Shown here: positions 33,646-47,024 of the stretch, piece after piece
How the letters are laid out: the number at the start of each line of letters is the position of its first letter
Position numbering within the stretch: the first letter of the stretch is position 1
NCBI GenBank assembly: GCA_035578905.1
Contig: JAQJVL010000005.1
Coordinates: 2,402,345 to 2,466,344 of the forward strand
Length of the DNA: 64,000 nucleotides
Direction of reading: 5' to 3'
Origin: Stictocephala bisonia
Taxonomy: Eukaryota > Arthropoda > Insecta > Hemiptera > Membracidae
Translations under genes and position numbers: made by a program
The notes under the pieces: model-generated
What the model was told of the DNA's origin: nothing
Database searches by the model: none
What the model saw: only the letters and a program-made list of their open reading frames with translations

Positions 33646-34759
33646 CTTTCTAATAAATAATAAGGGAAGAATGCGAGATAAGTCAAAATGTTTACTTCCA
33701 GACGACTTATAAAAATGACAGGGACAGCATGCTAGTTGTCTTCAAGGTAATGTTCAAACTATTCATAACATCTGTAATGTAGTCCGTACTGTTAAATCTG
33801 ATAGTTAAGACAGATGAGATGCCGGCTGGGTCGAGTCTTACCCAGCGGTCATTTTCGAAGAATGGCCTTGCAACCGTGTTAGCAGGAACTGGAAGTGACT
33901 CGCATAAACTCTTTCAGCATGACGCGCATTCTGAAGCGTGAGCCAGTGGTCAAAATATAGTTCTTGGTCAATATACATTTATTAAATAATGGTTACTGCC
34001 GAGTGTTTGATAATAACATTTTCCCTTGGAGCCAAATCCATTGGAATAGGATTAAGTAAAATATGGCTGGCCAGGAATTGAGGGTATAGATTGCATACCA
34101 CAACTGTTAGTTGTGTGTGTGTGTGTTGGAAGGTAGGTTACTCACTGATTAAAACTTAGCTTTAAGAGTGCATGTTAACACTTAAAATATAAAATTACAA
34201 TATTATCATAAACCATTATTAACAGCGTAGATTTACCAATAAACACTAACAAATAGCTATGTCTATTTATATGAAATCTATAGAAACTAATCCATTGGTC
34301 TATGCCCCATCTGGACAAGGGACAAATTATTGAAACACAGAAATATATGTATCGTTTTAATAATACCCATACACTTTGCATGGCGCTTATCGACTGCTGT
34401 TCCAGTACGGTGCTATTTGTGCTGGCGGTGACTTCTAGGTGTTTAAACAAGGCATCAAACAAACAAAGAATACAACAAATCACAACAAACGACAAACACA
34501 AAGTCAACAAAATAAAATATAGAAAATACAAACAATCAATAACAAAATAATTTAGGAATAATTATTTTTTTAAATATATAATTCGTTTTAAATAATACAT
34601 AAACTATAGGAAACACAGTAAATCTATAAATGAGAAAGGACACATTAAAAACTTATTAACAACACACATACACATATATTTCGCAATATTCTATTAAAAG
34701 TAACAAGTGATAATTGAAAAAAGTAAAATTTCGATGAACTCTCATTAAGTGGTGATTGG
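33646..34759. other. Unique AT-rich spacer
   Basis: Contains a short (GT)n run near 34109-34124. No gene recognised. Confidence 0.4.
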
Positions 34760-35062
34760 GGAGAGCAGTCGAGGCGTTTTACCGGCTATGTGAGTGGTGA
34801 AATAGACCAATTTGACTAGGCGAAACAAGTGGTGTATAATGGGGCACCTGGCTGACAACAAATCATAGCCATGGCACTTTGCCAGTTGATACCGGTATAA
34901 AATACTACTTGGACCAGCCAGCCGACCTAGACTCCCATGGAGATGACTAACGTTACCATGCTTAAGGCTACGAAGTCACGCCGTGAAACAAGTGTATAAA
35001 GGGGCACCTGGCTGACCACAAATCATATCCACTTCGCCAGTTAATGCCGGTCGGCTGGCTGG
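34760..35062. repeat. 158-bp satellite, left part
   Basis: About one and a half diverged units of the array that continues at 36018. Words include GGGGCACCTGGCTGAC, AAATCATAGCCATGGCAC and GCCAGTTGATACCGGTATAA. It is interrupted at CTGGCTGG (35055-35062) by a hAT element. Confidence 0.88.
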
Positions 35063-36017
35063 TAGTGATGGGATTACCTGCTCTTTTAGCTGAGCAGTGA
35101 TAACCGCTCCCGCTCACTTGCCAGACCTGTGATTTTAACCTGCGATTAAAAGTGATTTCGCTCTTTCAGCTCTAACCGTGATTTCGGCGATTCCGCTGTT
35201 TAAATTCTAACAGTGATTCCATGTCCCTGTATAGAACAACAAATTACGGATTGGGCCTATGCTATGGGTGGTTTGCAGTTATTGTTAGTTATTACAAGTG
35301 ATTGATGAACGGAGTAGAATAAAACATAGACGAGCTGAATAGTTAAGATGTTATTTGGCATGAAATATTGAACATTTACCTAAACTATTGTACAGATAAT
35401 TTAAATCTATGCAGAATATACAAAAAACAAATATATTTTTAAGTTAGATAGAATTTACCACACAAGCATTGTAGACGAGTACATTTTACAGCATACTAAA
35501 TTTATTGATTATTATTGGTAATAGGCTATACACAATTGTAAACTGAAGAAATTTACGTTAGACATATATTTTATCAAATTGATAAATTGGTAAATAAATA
35601 AAAACCTGTAGTTTACTTTTAAATTATAGTTTTTTATTGTTTACAATACTTTTTTATTGCTTATATATTAAACACATCTGACAGAATATCAGTTTGATAG
35701 AACTGTTAATTAATATAACATTAATTATAAGCATTAGTCTCAAAATAAATAAAGTTGGAGCAGAAACGAATCGCAGCGCTGCTCTACAGCAGACGGCAAG
35801 AAAGCAAACTAATTTACAGTTCAGTCGTTCTCGTTCAGTCAGTACAGCCAAGAACGATCGCATAGGCAGTTCACTTGAGAAGAGCCGGAGCGTGTGAGCT
35901 GATAACGTAGTAAATCACTGTACTGAGCGGTTTGGTTTGGACCCGTGATCACAGGTCACCTGTGATTCTAAATTCACGGTGATCAAATCACAGGTCGTGA
36001 TTTCTGGCCCATCACTA
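35063..36017. mobile_element. Non-autonomous hAT element, 955 bp
   Basis: The left end TAGTGATGGG and right end CCCATCACTA are exact inverted complements, and CTGGCTGG is duplicated on both sides (35055-35062 and 36018-36025). An 8-bp duplication with TAGTGATGGG termini is the classic hAT signature. Both subterminal regions are dense in GTGATT, CTGTGATT and AATCAC words, as expected for hAT transposase sites. No transposase is encoded. It would need an active hAT elsewhere. Confidence 0.88.
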
Positions 36018-37130
36018 CTGGCTGGCCCAAGTAGTTGACTTCGTAGCCATAAGCATGTAGTTGGCCCAAGTAGTTGGCCAGCCAGCCGACTTAGACTCCC
36101 ATGGAAATGACTAACATTTCCATGCTTAAGGCTACGAAGTCACGCCGTGAAACAAGTGTATAAAGGGGCACCTGGCTGACCACAAATCATATCCACTTCG
36201 CCAGTTAATGCCGGTCGGCTGGCTAGCCCAAGTAGTTGACCTCGTAGCCATAAGCATGTAGTTGGCCCAAGTAGTTGGCCTGCCAGCCGACTTAGACTCC
36301 CATGGAAATGACTAACGTTTCCATGCTTATGGCTACGAAGTCACGCCGAGAAACAAGTGTATAATGGGGCACCTGGCTGACGACAAATCATAGCCATGGC
36401 ACTTTGCCAGTTGATACCGGTATAAAATACTGCTTGGACCGGCCAACCGACCTAGACTCCAATGGAAATGACTAGCGTTCCTATGCTTATGGTTACGAAA
36501 CTACCGAGAAACAAGAGTATAATGGGGCACCTGGTTGACGACAAATCATAGCCATGGCACTTTGCCAGTTGATACCGGTATAAAATACTGCTTGGACCGG
36601 CCAACCGACCTAGACTCCAATGGAAATGACTAGCGTTCCCATTCTTATGGCTACGAAACCACCGAGAAACAAGAGTATAATGGGGCACCTGGTTGACGAC
36701 AAATCATAGCCATGGCACTTTGCCAGTTGATACCGGTATAAAATACTACTTGGACCAGCCAGCCGACCTAGACTCCAATGGAGATGACTAGCGTTCCCAT
36801 GCTTATGGCTACGAAACCACCGAGAAACAAGAGTATAATGGGGCACCTGGTTGACGACAAATCATAGCCATGGCACTTTGCCAGTTGATACCGGTATAAA
36901 ATACTGCTTGGACCGGCCAACCGACCTAGACTCCAATGGAAATGACTAGCGTTGCCATACTTATGGCTACGAAACCACCGAGAAACAAGAGTATAATGGG
37001 GCACCTGGTTGACGACAAATCATAGCCATGGCACTTTGCCAGTTGATACCGGTATAAAATACTGCTTGGACCGGCCAGCCGACCTAGACTCCCATGGAAA
37101 TGACTAGCGTTCCCATGCTTATGGCTACGA
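36018..37130. repeat. 158-bp satellite, right part, about 7 copies
   Basis: Units recur at 158 bp from about 36380 on. The first units are longer and contain CTTCGTAGCCATAAGCATG, the complement of ATGCTTATGGCTACGAAG further along the same unit, so a large hairpin can form. Identical 78-codon minus-strand frames at three successive copies are repeat by-products. Confidence 0.92.
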
Positions 37131-37985
37131 AATTATGACGTAACATAAGTTTTCGTATGGTAAATTCGTACATTACAACGTAAAAACAGTTAACCATATA
37201 AACCTCTGATTCGTTTGCTTTCTAATTAAAATTTTCTTAATAAATATAAATAACTATGTAATGTTGATAAACTAATCTATTTTGTGATTACACATGCCAA
37301 ATCTATTACTTTTACTATAGAGGATAAGATACATTTATAATAATTAACATTCCATCGATTCCATCTTACAGCAATTATACTACTTACGCTGCAATCAACT
37401 TTTGAAATAGATTTTGATGATGGAAACTGTTTAATCAATCAATTCAAGGACTGTTGGTTAGTTTCCTCGAATCAAGCGACGGCGAGCGGGCTCAGACAAC
37501 CATATTCCGCCCGCCGCGCCCCAACTGGAAACAGTGCAAAGACTGACATTGGACTGCAATTATCGAGTTAGTTACACAAGTCCCCAACAAAACAATACCA
37601 CTTAAAATCACTATTTTAAGGGATCAATCACTAATCAATGCACCTTTTTAATCCGATCTAATCGATAGCTCGAAATATTTATTACGACAAAATGTATTGA
37701 AATAATTTATAGTAAATACGATATATTGAGTGGAACAATAAACAACGTTAGATTACTCATCATTTATTAAATTTGGCAGCAAGTCCAATCACTGAACGTT
37801 GAAACTTGACCATGACAAAAAACATTTCTTGGAAAACATTGACATTTCCGTCTACTGTTTGTAAAAACACTTTTCTCTGTTTAATAACTCAACTGCGACA
37901 CAATACAATTTTCGTAACAGAAAGATTCTTACAATTCCAAAACATGTTTACCAAACATCTGTTATATAATGGTACTGTATCATAT
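37131..37985. other. AT-rich spacer, no supported gene
   Basis: No coding region recognised. Confidence 0.4.
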
Positions 37986-38250
37986 TCTTCAACGTACTGC
38001 CCACGAACTTAGGGCTGATATCGGGTGCAGGCCTTTTACATGATACATAAGCATTGCTACATCGTTAAGGATGTCAAACTATTTGTCACATTTATAGGCT
38101 GTCATATTTGTAGTACGTAGTTAATTATATACTATTGTATTACTTACTTATCTAAACCATTTATTGTATACTAAAAAAAAAAACTTACGTGGCGCTATTG
38201 TGCACTTGTACAACTGTTTTTGAATAAAAGATCTTTTGATTTGATACAAG
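37986..38250 (+). mobile_element. Probable LINE 3' end
   Basis: The sequence ends TTTTTGAATAAAAGATCTTT then TGATTTGATAC. A polyadenylation-like AATAAA followed by short GATTT-type repeats is the usual 3' terminus of Jockey/CR1-like LINEs in insects. No polymerase coding sequence remains. Assignment is from the tail only. Confidence 0.35.
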
Positions 38251-38882
38251 AAAAACATTAGTTTTTAAATCTAAACAAAATGTTTTGCAAGAGTCTAATA
38301 CATACTGTTGAAGAAAGTAAGTCGAAGACGAAGGGTTGGTGGGTTCGATCACGTGGAATATTTTTTTATTGCCATAATCAGACCTTAACTGAATTACTAA
38401 ATGACTTGTTTTAGTTCTGTTCTGTATAAGATTGACACTTGCCTGCGCCCATCAGTAACGGAGACTTGAGACACCAATTCAGTGATTTAGTGTGTAACTT
38501 GGCCTACTGGGCAATAACTATGCATTACGATACTCACGTTACAAGTGGAGCTTTGAACAATTTATTTGTGACAATCATTCAATTTTATTTATTTAAAAAT
38601 ATTAGTAAGTACTGTTAATATGCAATTGTAAACGATAAAATTCTATGGCACGATTATGAATACAAAATTGGCAAATTAAGTAAAAAAACAAACATATACA
38701 CAACAGGAAAAAACATCTTCATGTACACTGTGTATAGATTTCTGATGGGTGTAATTCCGTCAATTAAAAATAAACTGTTCTTTCACAATCCACAACCTCA
38801 TGGTGTAATAGTCCAAAGGAGAAACCCTAAGTGCGTGATTGTGACTTGGAATAGTAGCTTCCAGACTAAGAAATGACCATCC
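38251..38882. other. Unique spacer
   Basis: No gene recognised. Confidence 0.4.
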
Positions 38883-41704
38883 ACTCAATACCATCCCTCC
38901 TAGCCAAAACACACGTACGTTACTGAAAACCATCCTGCTAGTCAACACACACGTACGTTACTGAATACCATCCTGCTAGTCAACACACACGTACGTTACT
39001 GAATACCATCCTGCTAGTCAACACACACGTACGTTACTGAATACCATCCTGCTAGTCAACACACACGTACGTTACTGAATACCATCCTGCTAGTCAACAC
39101 ACACGTACGTTACTGAATACCATCCTGCTAGTCAATACACACGTACGTTACTGAATACCATCCTGCTAGTCAACACACACGTACGTTACTGAATACCATC
39201 CCTCCTAGCCAAAACACACGTACGTTACTGAATACCATCCTGCTAGTCAACACACACGTACGTTACTGAATACCATCCCTCCTAGCCAAAACACACGTAC
39301 GTTACTGAATACCATCCTGCTAGTCAACACACACGTACGTTACTGAATACCATCCTGCTAGTCAACACACACGTACGTTACTGAATACCATCCTGCTAGT
39401 CAACACACACGTACGTTACTGAATACCATCCTGCTAGTCAATACACACGTACGTTACTGAATACCATCCTGCTAGTCAACACACACGTACGTTACTGAAT
39501 ACCATCCCTCCTAGCCAAAACACACGTACGTTACTGAATACCATCCTGCTAGTCAACACACACGTACGTTACTGAATACCATCCTGCTAGTCAATACACA
39601 CGTACGTTACTGAATACCATCCTGCTAGTCAACACACACGTACGTTACTGAATACCATCCCTCCTAGCCAAAACACACGTACGTTACTGAATACCATCCT
39701 GCTAGTCAACACACACGTACGTTACTGAATACCATCCTGCTAGTCAATACACACGTACGTTACTGAATACCATCCTGCTAGTCAATACACACGTACGTTA
39801 CTGAATACCATCCTGCTAGTCAACACACACGTACGTTACTGAATACCATCCTGCTAGTCAATACACACGTACGTTACTGAATACCATCCTGCTAGTCAAC
39901 ACACACGTACGTTACTGAATACCATCCTGCTAGTCAATACACACGTACGTTACTGAATACCATCCTGCTAGTCAACACACACGTACGTTACTGAATACCA
40001 TCCTGCTAGTCAATACACACGTACGTTACTGAATACCATCCTGCTAGTCAATACACACGTACGTTACTGAATACCATCCTGCTAGTCAATACACACGTAC
40101 GTTACTGAATACCATCCTGCTAGTCAATACACACGTACGTTACTGAATACCATCCTGCTAGTCAACACACACGTACGTTACTGAATACCATCCTGCTAGT
40201 CAATACACACGTACGTTACTGAATACCATCCTGCTAGTCAATACACACGTACGTTACTGAATACCATCCTGCTAGTCAACACACACGTACGTTACTGAAT
40301 ACCATCCTGCTAGTCAATACACACGTACGTTACTGAATACCATCCTGCTAGTCAACACACACGTACGTTACTGAATACCATCCTGCTAGTCAATACACAC
40401 GTACGTTACTGAATACCATCCTGCTAGTCAATACACACGTACGTTACTGAATACCATCCTGCTAGTCAACACACACGTACGTTACTGAATACCATCCTGC
40501 TAGTCAATACACACGTACGTTACTGAATACCATCCTGCTAGTCAATACACACGTACGTTACTGAATACCATCCTGCTAGTCAATACACACGTACGTTACT
40601 GAATACCATCCTGCTAGTCAATACACACGTACGTTACTGAATACCATCCTGCTAGTCAATACACACGTACGTTACTGAATACCATCCTGCTAGTCAACAC
40701 ACACGTACGTTACTGAATACCATCCTGCTAGTCAATACACACGTACGTTACTGAATACCATCCTGCTAGTCAATACACACGTACGTTACTGAATACCATC
40801 CTGCTAGTCAACACACACGTACGTTACTGAATACCATCCTGCTAGTCAATACACACGTACGTTACTGAATACCATCCTGCTAGTCAACACACACGTACGT
40901 TACTGAATACCATCCTGCTAGTCAATACACACGTACGTTACTGAATACCATCCTGCTAGTCAATACACACGTACGTTACTGAATACCATCCTGCTAGTCA
41001 ACACACACGTACGTTACTGAATACCATCCCTCCTAGCCAAAACACACGTACGTTACTGAATACCATCCTGCTAGTCAACACACACGTACGTTACTGAATA
41101 CCATCCTGCTAGTCAACACACACGTACGTTACTGAATACCATCCTGCTAGTCAACACACACGTACGTTACTGAATACCATCCTGCTAGTCAACACACACG
41201 TACGTTACTGAATACCATCCTGCTAGTCAAAACACACGTACGTTACTGAATACCATCCTGCTAGTCAACACACACGTACGTTACTGAATACCATCCTGCT
41301 AGTCAACACACACGTACGTTACTGAATACCATCCTGCTAGTCAATACACACGTACGTTACTGAATACCATCCTGCTAGTCAACACACACGTACGTTACTG
41401 AATACCATCCTGCTAGTCAACACACACGTACGTTACTGAATACCATCCTGCTAGTCATCACACACGTACATTACTGAATACCATCCCTCCTAGCCAAAAC
41501 ACACGTACGTTACTGAATACCATCCCTCCTAGCCAAAACACACGTACGTTACTGAATACCATCCTGCTAGTCAACACACACGTACGTTACTGAATACCAT
41601 CCTGCTAGTCAATACACACGTACGTTACTGAATACCATCTTCCTAGTCAACACACACGTACGTTACTGAATACCATCTTCCTAGTCAACACACACGTACG
41701 TTAC
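38883..41704. repeat. 38-bp satellite array, about 74 copies
   Basis: The unit is TGAATACCATCCTGCTAGTC followed by AACACACACGTACGTTAC. Three variants occur: AACAC, AATAC and the more diverged CCCTCCTAGCCAAAAC. The diverged form is found in the outer parts (before 39700 and after 41000) and is absent from the centre, where AACAC and AATAC alternate in short patterns. Each unit has the self-complementary ACGTACGT core. Confidence 0.97.
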
Positions 41705-42040
41705 CTACTAATTTTTTATTTTTTTTAATAAAAGGACTTCCTGGCCGAAGAATTCCGATATTATTAGACGAAATTTCAATTTCTCAGTTATTAGTTAACT
41801 TTTTAACATTGATTTATAATGGTCACCAATTTGAAAACAGGTTGTTGTACAAAATAAAATATAAACGATCATATTAATTTTCATGTTTTTATTTCACATA
41901 ACTTCAGACATTTTTACATAACCTTTTTGTAAAAATCACAGAGAGATATAAAGACGAATAACAATGTAATGAGGACGATTTTTAGACATGATTTTGTTTT
42001 TAACCTATGGAATGACCTTAAGAAGTTTGGCTGGATACTT
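41705..42040. other. AT-rich spacer
   Basis: No gene recognised. Confidence 0.4.
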
Positions 42041-42055
42041 ACGGGACACTCTGTA
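42041..42055. mobile_element. Possible older element end next to the mariner insertion
   Basis: ACGGGACACTCTGTA resembles the GGGACACCCTGTA ends seen on insect DNA-element remnants. The mariner TIR begins directly after its final TA. Confidence 0.3.
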
Positions 42056-42545
42056 CGAGGTGTGGCTATTAAATAACGAGACTGTCGTTGTAAAAAGTTG
42101 TATTCTCATTTTATACATGATTATTTATTATCGCCTTCAATATACACCCCTTCTCTATCCTTGCAACGGTCCATGCGAATTTTCCATTGTTGGAAACAGT
42201 GCTGAAAGTCATCTTTTGTCAACTCCTTCAGTACTCTTGCCACTTTCTCTAACAGCTTCCACGGACTCAAATCTTGTTCCTTTTAATGCAGATTTCACCT
42301 TAGGGAACAGATAGAAGTCACATGGTGCCAGGTCTGGCGAGTAAGGTGGATGCTCTAACACTGGGATGCTGTGTTTGGCCAGGAATCTCTTGACAGATAA
42401 CGCGGAATGAGCTAGCACATTGTCTTGGTGGAAAATCCATGATTTTTTCTACCACATTTCGGGTCATTTTTTTCTTATTCTTTATCGCAGATTGCCAAGT
42501 ACCTTAAGGTAGTAATGGTGATTGATTGTTTGACCTCGTAAAAGG
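42056..42545 (-). pseudogene. mariner transposase relic, C-terminal half
   Basis: The left end CGAGGTGTGGCTATTAAATA after TA (42054-42055) is a mariner-type TIR. On the minus strand the C-terminal catalytic region is readable: WIFHQDN, then HPPYSPDLAPCDFYLFPKVK, giving the second and third catalytic aspartates with 34 residues between them (mariner DD34D). The frame breaks just after FESVEAVRE; in another frame the usual ending WKIRMDRCKD and EGVYIEGDNK then a stop is present, so a small deletion lies near 42240. Upstream, INHHYYLKVLGNLR is followed by three stops. The N-terminal half and the other TIR are missing beyond about 42545. It is non-functional. Confidence 0.88.
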
Positions 42546-43261
42546 AAGAAATATCTGCTGGCCAGCAAAAACCTAATTTGATTTATCCATTAACGTGATA
42601 TAATTCTGCTGATTTAAAATAAATGATTAAAGGTTTATTATGATATAAAAATCTCATAAGTTTAATGTTATACCTGATTTAAATGTATTTTGAGAATAAT
42701 AATAATAAAATTGACGAGGATTCCATATTAGGCGTATTGTCGGTCCATTTTAAGTACTGTGCATGTATTTTAAACTTTATAGTGCATGTTTAAAATCCCC
42801 AAAATACGGCTAAGAGAAATGTGAAATTAAAATTAAGAACAAACGATGTTTCACTATTTTATAAATGTTACAAAATATACTGCCAGAACATAATGTATAA
42901 TACCACCTGCGACACAATTGTATGATCGGTCCTATTGTTTACAACTAGGCTAATTCTTGCTTAACCTTCAAATACTGCTGAATAGCGTGTGTGGCCTAGT
43001 TGAAATAGTCTTCCTGAGTGAAAAGGTTGTTCTCATTTATGAGGGTAGCAAATAAACAGTCAGTCAATCCTGAGAAATATTTTAGATGACCTAAATTCCC
43101 CGGTTCTAGGAATTAAGACCGCAATGGCGCCTTGTGCTCGGCCCAGGAAGACCATCACACTTGTAAGATACAGAGCCACACATTTCATACAAGCATTATA
43201 TGCCGAGTAGATGTAATTTTAACAAAATTAATTTAACAACAATACACAAATCGCGTGCATT
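42546..43261. other. Spacer with a possible LINE tail
   Basis: GCAAATAAACAGTCAGTCAATCC near 43047-43069 looks like a LINE 3' end (AATAAA plus short repeats). No coding sequence was seen. Confidence 0.35.
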
Positions 43262-44394
43262 AAAAAAGAAATATAAACAAACGTATGTGTGCCGTACACG
43301 TTATAGCGACGATAAGTTAGTATCTTCATAATGGAATTATAAACAAACGTATGTGTGCCGTACACATTAGAGCGACGATAAGTTAGTATCTTCATAATGG
43401 AATTATAAACAAACGTATGTGTGCCGTACACATTAGAGCGACGATAACTTAGTATCTTCATAATGGAATTATAAACAAACGTATGTGTGCCGTACACATT
43501 ATAGCGACGATAAGTTAGTATCTTCATAATGGAATTATAAACAAACGTATGTGTGCCGTACACGTTATAGCGACGATAAGTTAGTATCTTCATAATGGAA
43601 TTATAAACAAACGTATGTGTGCCGTACACGTTATAGCGACGATAAGTTAGTATCTTCATAATGGAATTATAAACAAACGTATGTGTGCCGTACACATTAT
43701 AGCGACGATAAGTTAGTATCTTCATAATGGAATTATAAACAAACGTATGTGTGCCGTACACGTTATAGCGACGATAAGTTAGTATCTTCATAATGGAATT
43801 ATAAACAAACGTATGTGTGCCGTACACGTTATAGCGACGATAAGTTAGTATCTTCATAATGGAATTATAAACAAACGTATGTGTGCCGTACACGTTATAG
43901 CGACGATAAGTTAATATCTTCATAATGGAATTATAAACAAACGTATGTGTGCCGTACACATTATAGCGACGATAAGTTAGTATCTTCATAATGGAATTAT
44001 AAACAAACGTATGTGTGCCGTACACGTTATAGCGACGATAAGTTAGTATCTTCATAATGGAATTATAAACAAACGTATGTGTGCCGTACACATTAGAGCG
44101 ACGATAAATTAGTATCTTCATAATGGAATTATAAACAAACGTATGTGTGCCGTACACATTAGAGCGACGATAAATTAGTATCTTCATAATGGAATTATAA
44201 ACAAACGTATGTGTGCCGTACACATTAGAGCGACGATAAGTTAGTATCTTCATAATGGAATTATAAACAAACGTATGTGTGTCGTACACATTAGAGCGAC
44301 GATAAGTTAGTATCTTCATAATGGAATTATAAACAAACGTATGTGTGCCGTACACATTATAGCGACGATAAGTTAGTATCTTCATAATGGAATT
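43262..44394. repeat. 66-bp satellite array, about 17 copies
   Basis: The unit is CTTCATAATGGAATTATAAA, then CAAACGTATGTGTGCCGTAC, then ACGTTATAGCGACGATAAGTTAGTAT. Units differ mainly at GTTATAG/ATTAGAG/ATTATAG. The minus strand holds a 385-codon open frame made of 22-residue repeats (MKILTYRRYNVYGTHTFVYN plus SI). Each repeat starts with Met, which is a property of the unit and not good evidence of translation. Confidence 0.96.
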
Positions 44395-45234
44395 ATATTG
44401 TGCCTACTAATGAACATCGACAAATTATTGCAAAATTATCTTCATCTGACAAATTTGCAAAACAATACCAATAATAGAGAAATAACAAAACGCCAATGGA
44501 TATAAGTTACTCTGCGGCTATAATTGAAAGTTACACATTTTGAATAAACAAGAATTTATTTCTAACACATTCTTAGAACAGTGACAAATCACGTTGCTTG
44601 TATTACATATTCCATTGGACAGCTCATTTGGATTCTTTGTACCTTTCAAAGGTGAATAAAGATATTTAATTATTTTATTTTTATCAAACACCAGAACGAT
44701 GTTATTACAATTTTTTCATTGCGTTTTTTTCTATTATTGATGGATAGCAAATTAAAGATATATTTGATCGGCGACTTTTCACCATTACAACTTGCTTTAA
44801 AAAAGTGGTAAGTTAATGTATATAATTTAATTTCGTGTGATGGTCGTTAATTTAAGGTAATTTTCTAGATACAACCAGTATAAGTAAGAAAATAAATAAA
44901 GACGCGAGAGAATTCTTATAAAACATAAAGTCCATATGAAGTCCTAAACGCAATATATGTTGTTCGTTGTAAATTTAAATTAAGTAAATACGTTAGCGTT
45001 TATATAACGTTAAACTTAACGCTTAGCGAGGAGAAACAGTGTCGTTAATATTATTGATAATCATCTCCTGTAGAGTAAATATTATTGTCGATCTAGACTA
45101 GAGCGTGTGTAGAAGTAGCACGGCGTCAGGTAGGCAATACAGGTACACGGAATTTCCGCGAGACTGGAAGTGTAGAGACTTGAACGGTGGCAAGTTAACG
45201 GAGCTGCGACGGCGATGGATGTAGTGGAGGACAC
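44395..45234. other. Unique AT-rich spacer
   Basis: No gene recognised. Confidence 0.4.
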
Positions 45235-45870
45235 TCACCTGGGCTAACGGTGACCAGTGCAACTGACCTGCCACTGTACCGACATCCTACATATATATCT
45301 GTCCGGCCTCCACGGTGACCAGTGCAACTGACCTGCCACTGTTCCTCCAGTGTACCGACATCACACACACGTGACCGGCATCCACGGTGACCAGAGCAAC
45401 TGAACTGCCACTGTTCCTCCACAGTACCGACATCTCCCACACACATCTGTCCGGCCTCCACGGTGACCAGTCTAACTGACCTACCACTGTACCGACATCA
45501 CACACACGTGCCGTTGCACGGCATCCACGGTAATCAGTGCAACTGGCCTGCCACTGTTTTCCCACTGTACCGACATTCCACACACATCTGTCCGGTATCA
45601 ACAGTGACCAATGCAACTGGCCTGCCACTGTTCCTCCTCTGTACCGACATTCACACACATCAGTCCAGCCTCTGCGGTGACCATTGCAACTGACCTGCCA
45701 CTGTACCGACATCCCACACACCTGTCCGGCCACCACGGTGACCAGTGGAACTGATTTACCACTGTTACTCCTGTGCACCGACATCCCACACACATCTGTC
45801 CGGCCTCCACGGTAACCAGTGCAACTTGCCTGCCATTGTACCGACTCCCCACACATTCCGTCCGGCATCT
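45235..45870. repeat. Diverged repeat array, units of about 60-80 bp, about 9 copies
   Basis: Each unit has a CCACGGTGACCAGTGCAACT block, then GACCTGCCACTGTTCCTCC (absent in short units), then TGTACCGACATC and CACACACATCTGTCCGGC. Indels within units shift frames, giving overlapping minus-strand frames of 84-200 codons. No real protein is supported. Confidence 0.9.
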
Positions 45871-47024
45871 TTTTACTATACCTTAACAACTTTTACCCTC
45901 GGAGTATGTGCATGATATGCAGGTTTCAATTCCATCCTGCCCATGACTGATTCTCGAAAGTAGTCGATCTGAATTTGTGAACTCTGTTTCGAGCATTGCA
46001 GCACTCACGAGCTCATTAATTTCTCTCTTATATATTTATGTCATTATGATGTACGTAATATATTCAATAAATGGCATAGGACGATGAGAATGGTGATGGT
46101 ATTTTGTCAAGTCAACCCCTGCCATGTATCTTTGACTTGGAATAATTACGACAACTTTCATTCCTTCGTTATTACCATAAATAAGAGTTTACCTTTCTAG
46201 GTTTAGGATCATTTCTTTAAAAAATAAATTCGTGTAAAATGCCATATTACATGAATTTAATCTGTAAGATACATAAATTTATAGTAAATTATACAAAAAC
46301 GTGTAGCCATAGAAACCAATTTTGAAATTTGCGTTTTGTAGTTAGGTGAGAAGCACTGATGTTATGTTCCCGATCTAAATGATATAATATATCATGTAAG
46401 TATGATAAATATACTTTTTAAACGTGATAGATGTTTGTTTTTACAAACGCACTTAATGAAACAATATCATTATACTTTTGCCCACAGGTGGTGTAAGCGT
46501 ACCTGAAAACAAGGATATCATCCAAAAACATGTTTCTAGCTATAAAATAATAAGTTACAAAATAAAAAGAAGTAGTTTATTTAATGTATATTTCTGAAGT
46601 AAACAGAACAAAAATATATTTTTACGTAACTTTAGCAACAGCCTTTATGTTCAGTGTCTCCAGGGAGGTGGTGGGTAGGTCACTGACCGTGAGGGTGGGT
46701 GGTCTCCCTGACACCTGCACGACCAAACATTCTTCCGGCATTCAGCCACAGGCCTTCCCCCCGTACGTAATTTTACACGTACGCCTACTTTCCTTTTCTT
46801 TAAAAGGAGAAAATCATTTATAAAACAAGAAAATACAATGTAGACATATTGACAAGGTTAAGTTCCGTTGATTTGGAACTCCTATTATGTCCTTAGTCTT
46901 GGGAGTATAGATCACTAAAATGGGCGTATTTCAGGAATACTTTAAAGTGCAAAACACCGATATCCCAGTATCACAATTATCGAAGATGTTATCAAAAACT
47001 TCGACGTAATTTAACTAAGGAACA
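45871..47024. other. Unique spacer
   Basis: A GC-richer stretch at 46660-46780 lies in a 79-codon frame (46584-46823) with no domain. It could be an old exon, but nothing supports that. Confidence 0.35.

Noticed and set aside
38883..41704. Possible CRISPR array from regular short repeats
   Set aside because: There are no unique spacers between repeats, the units are contiguous, and the context is eukaryotic.
43228..44385. 385-codon minus-strand frame with regular Met residues
   Set aside because: It is the 66-bp unit read 17 times. There is no signal peptide, no flanking exon and no unique domain.
45195..45889. 200-codon minus-strand frame
   Set aside because: It is a diverged tandem array read in shifting frames. 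No domain and no conservation of phase between units.
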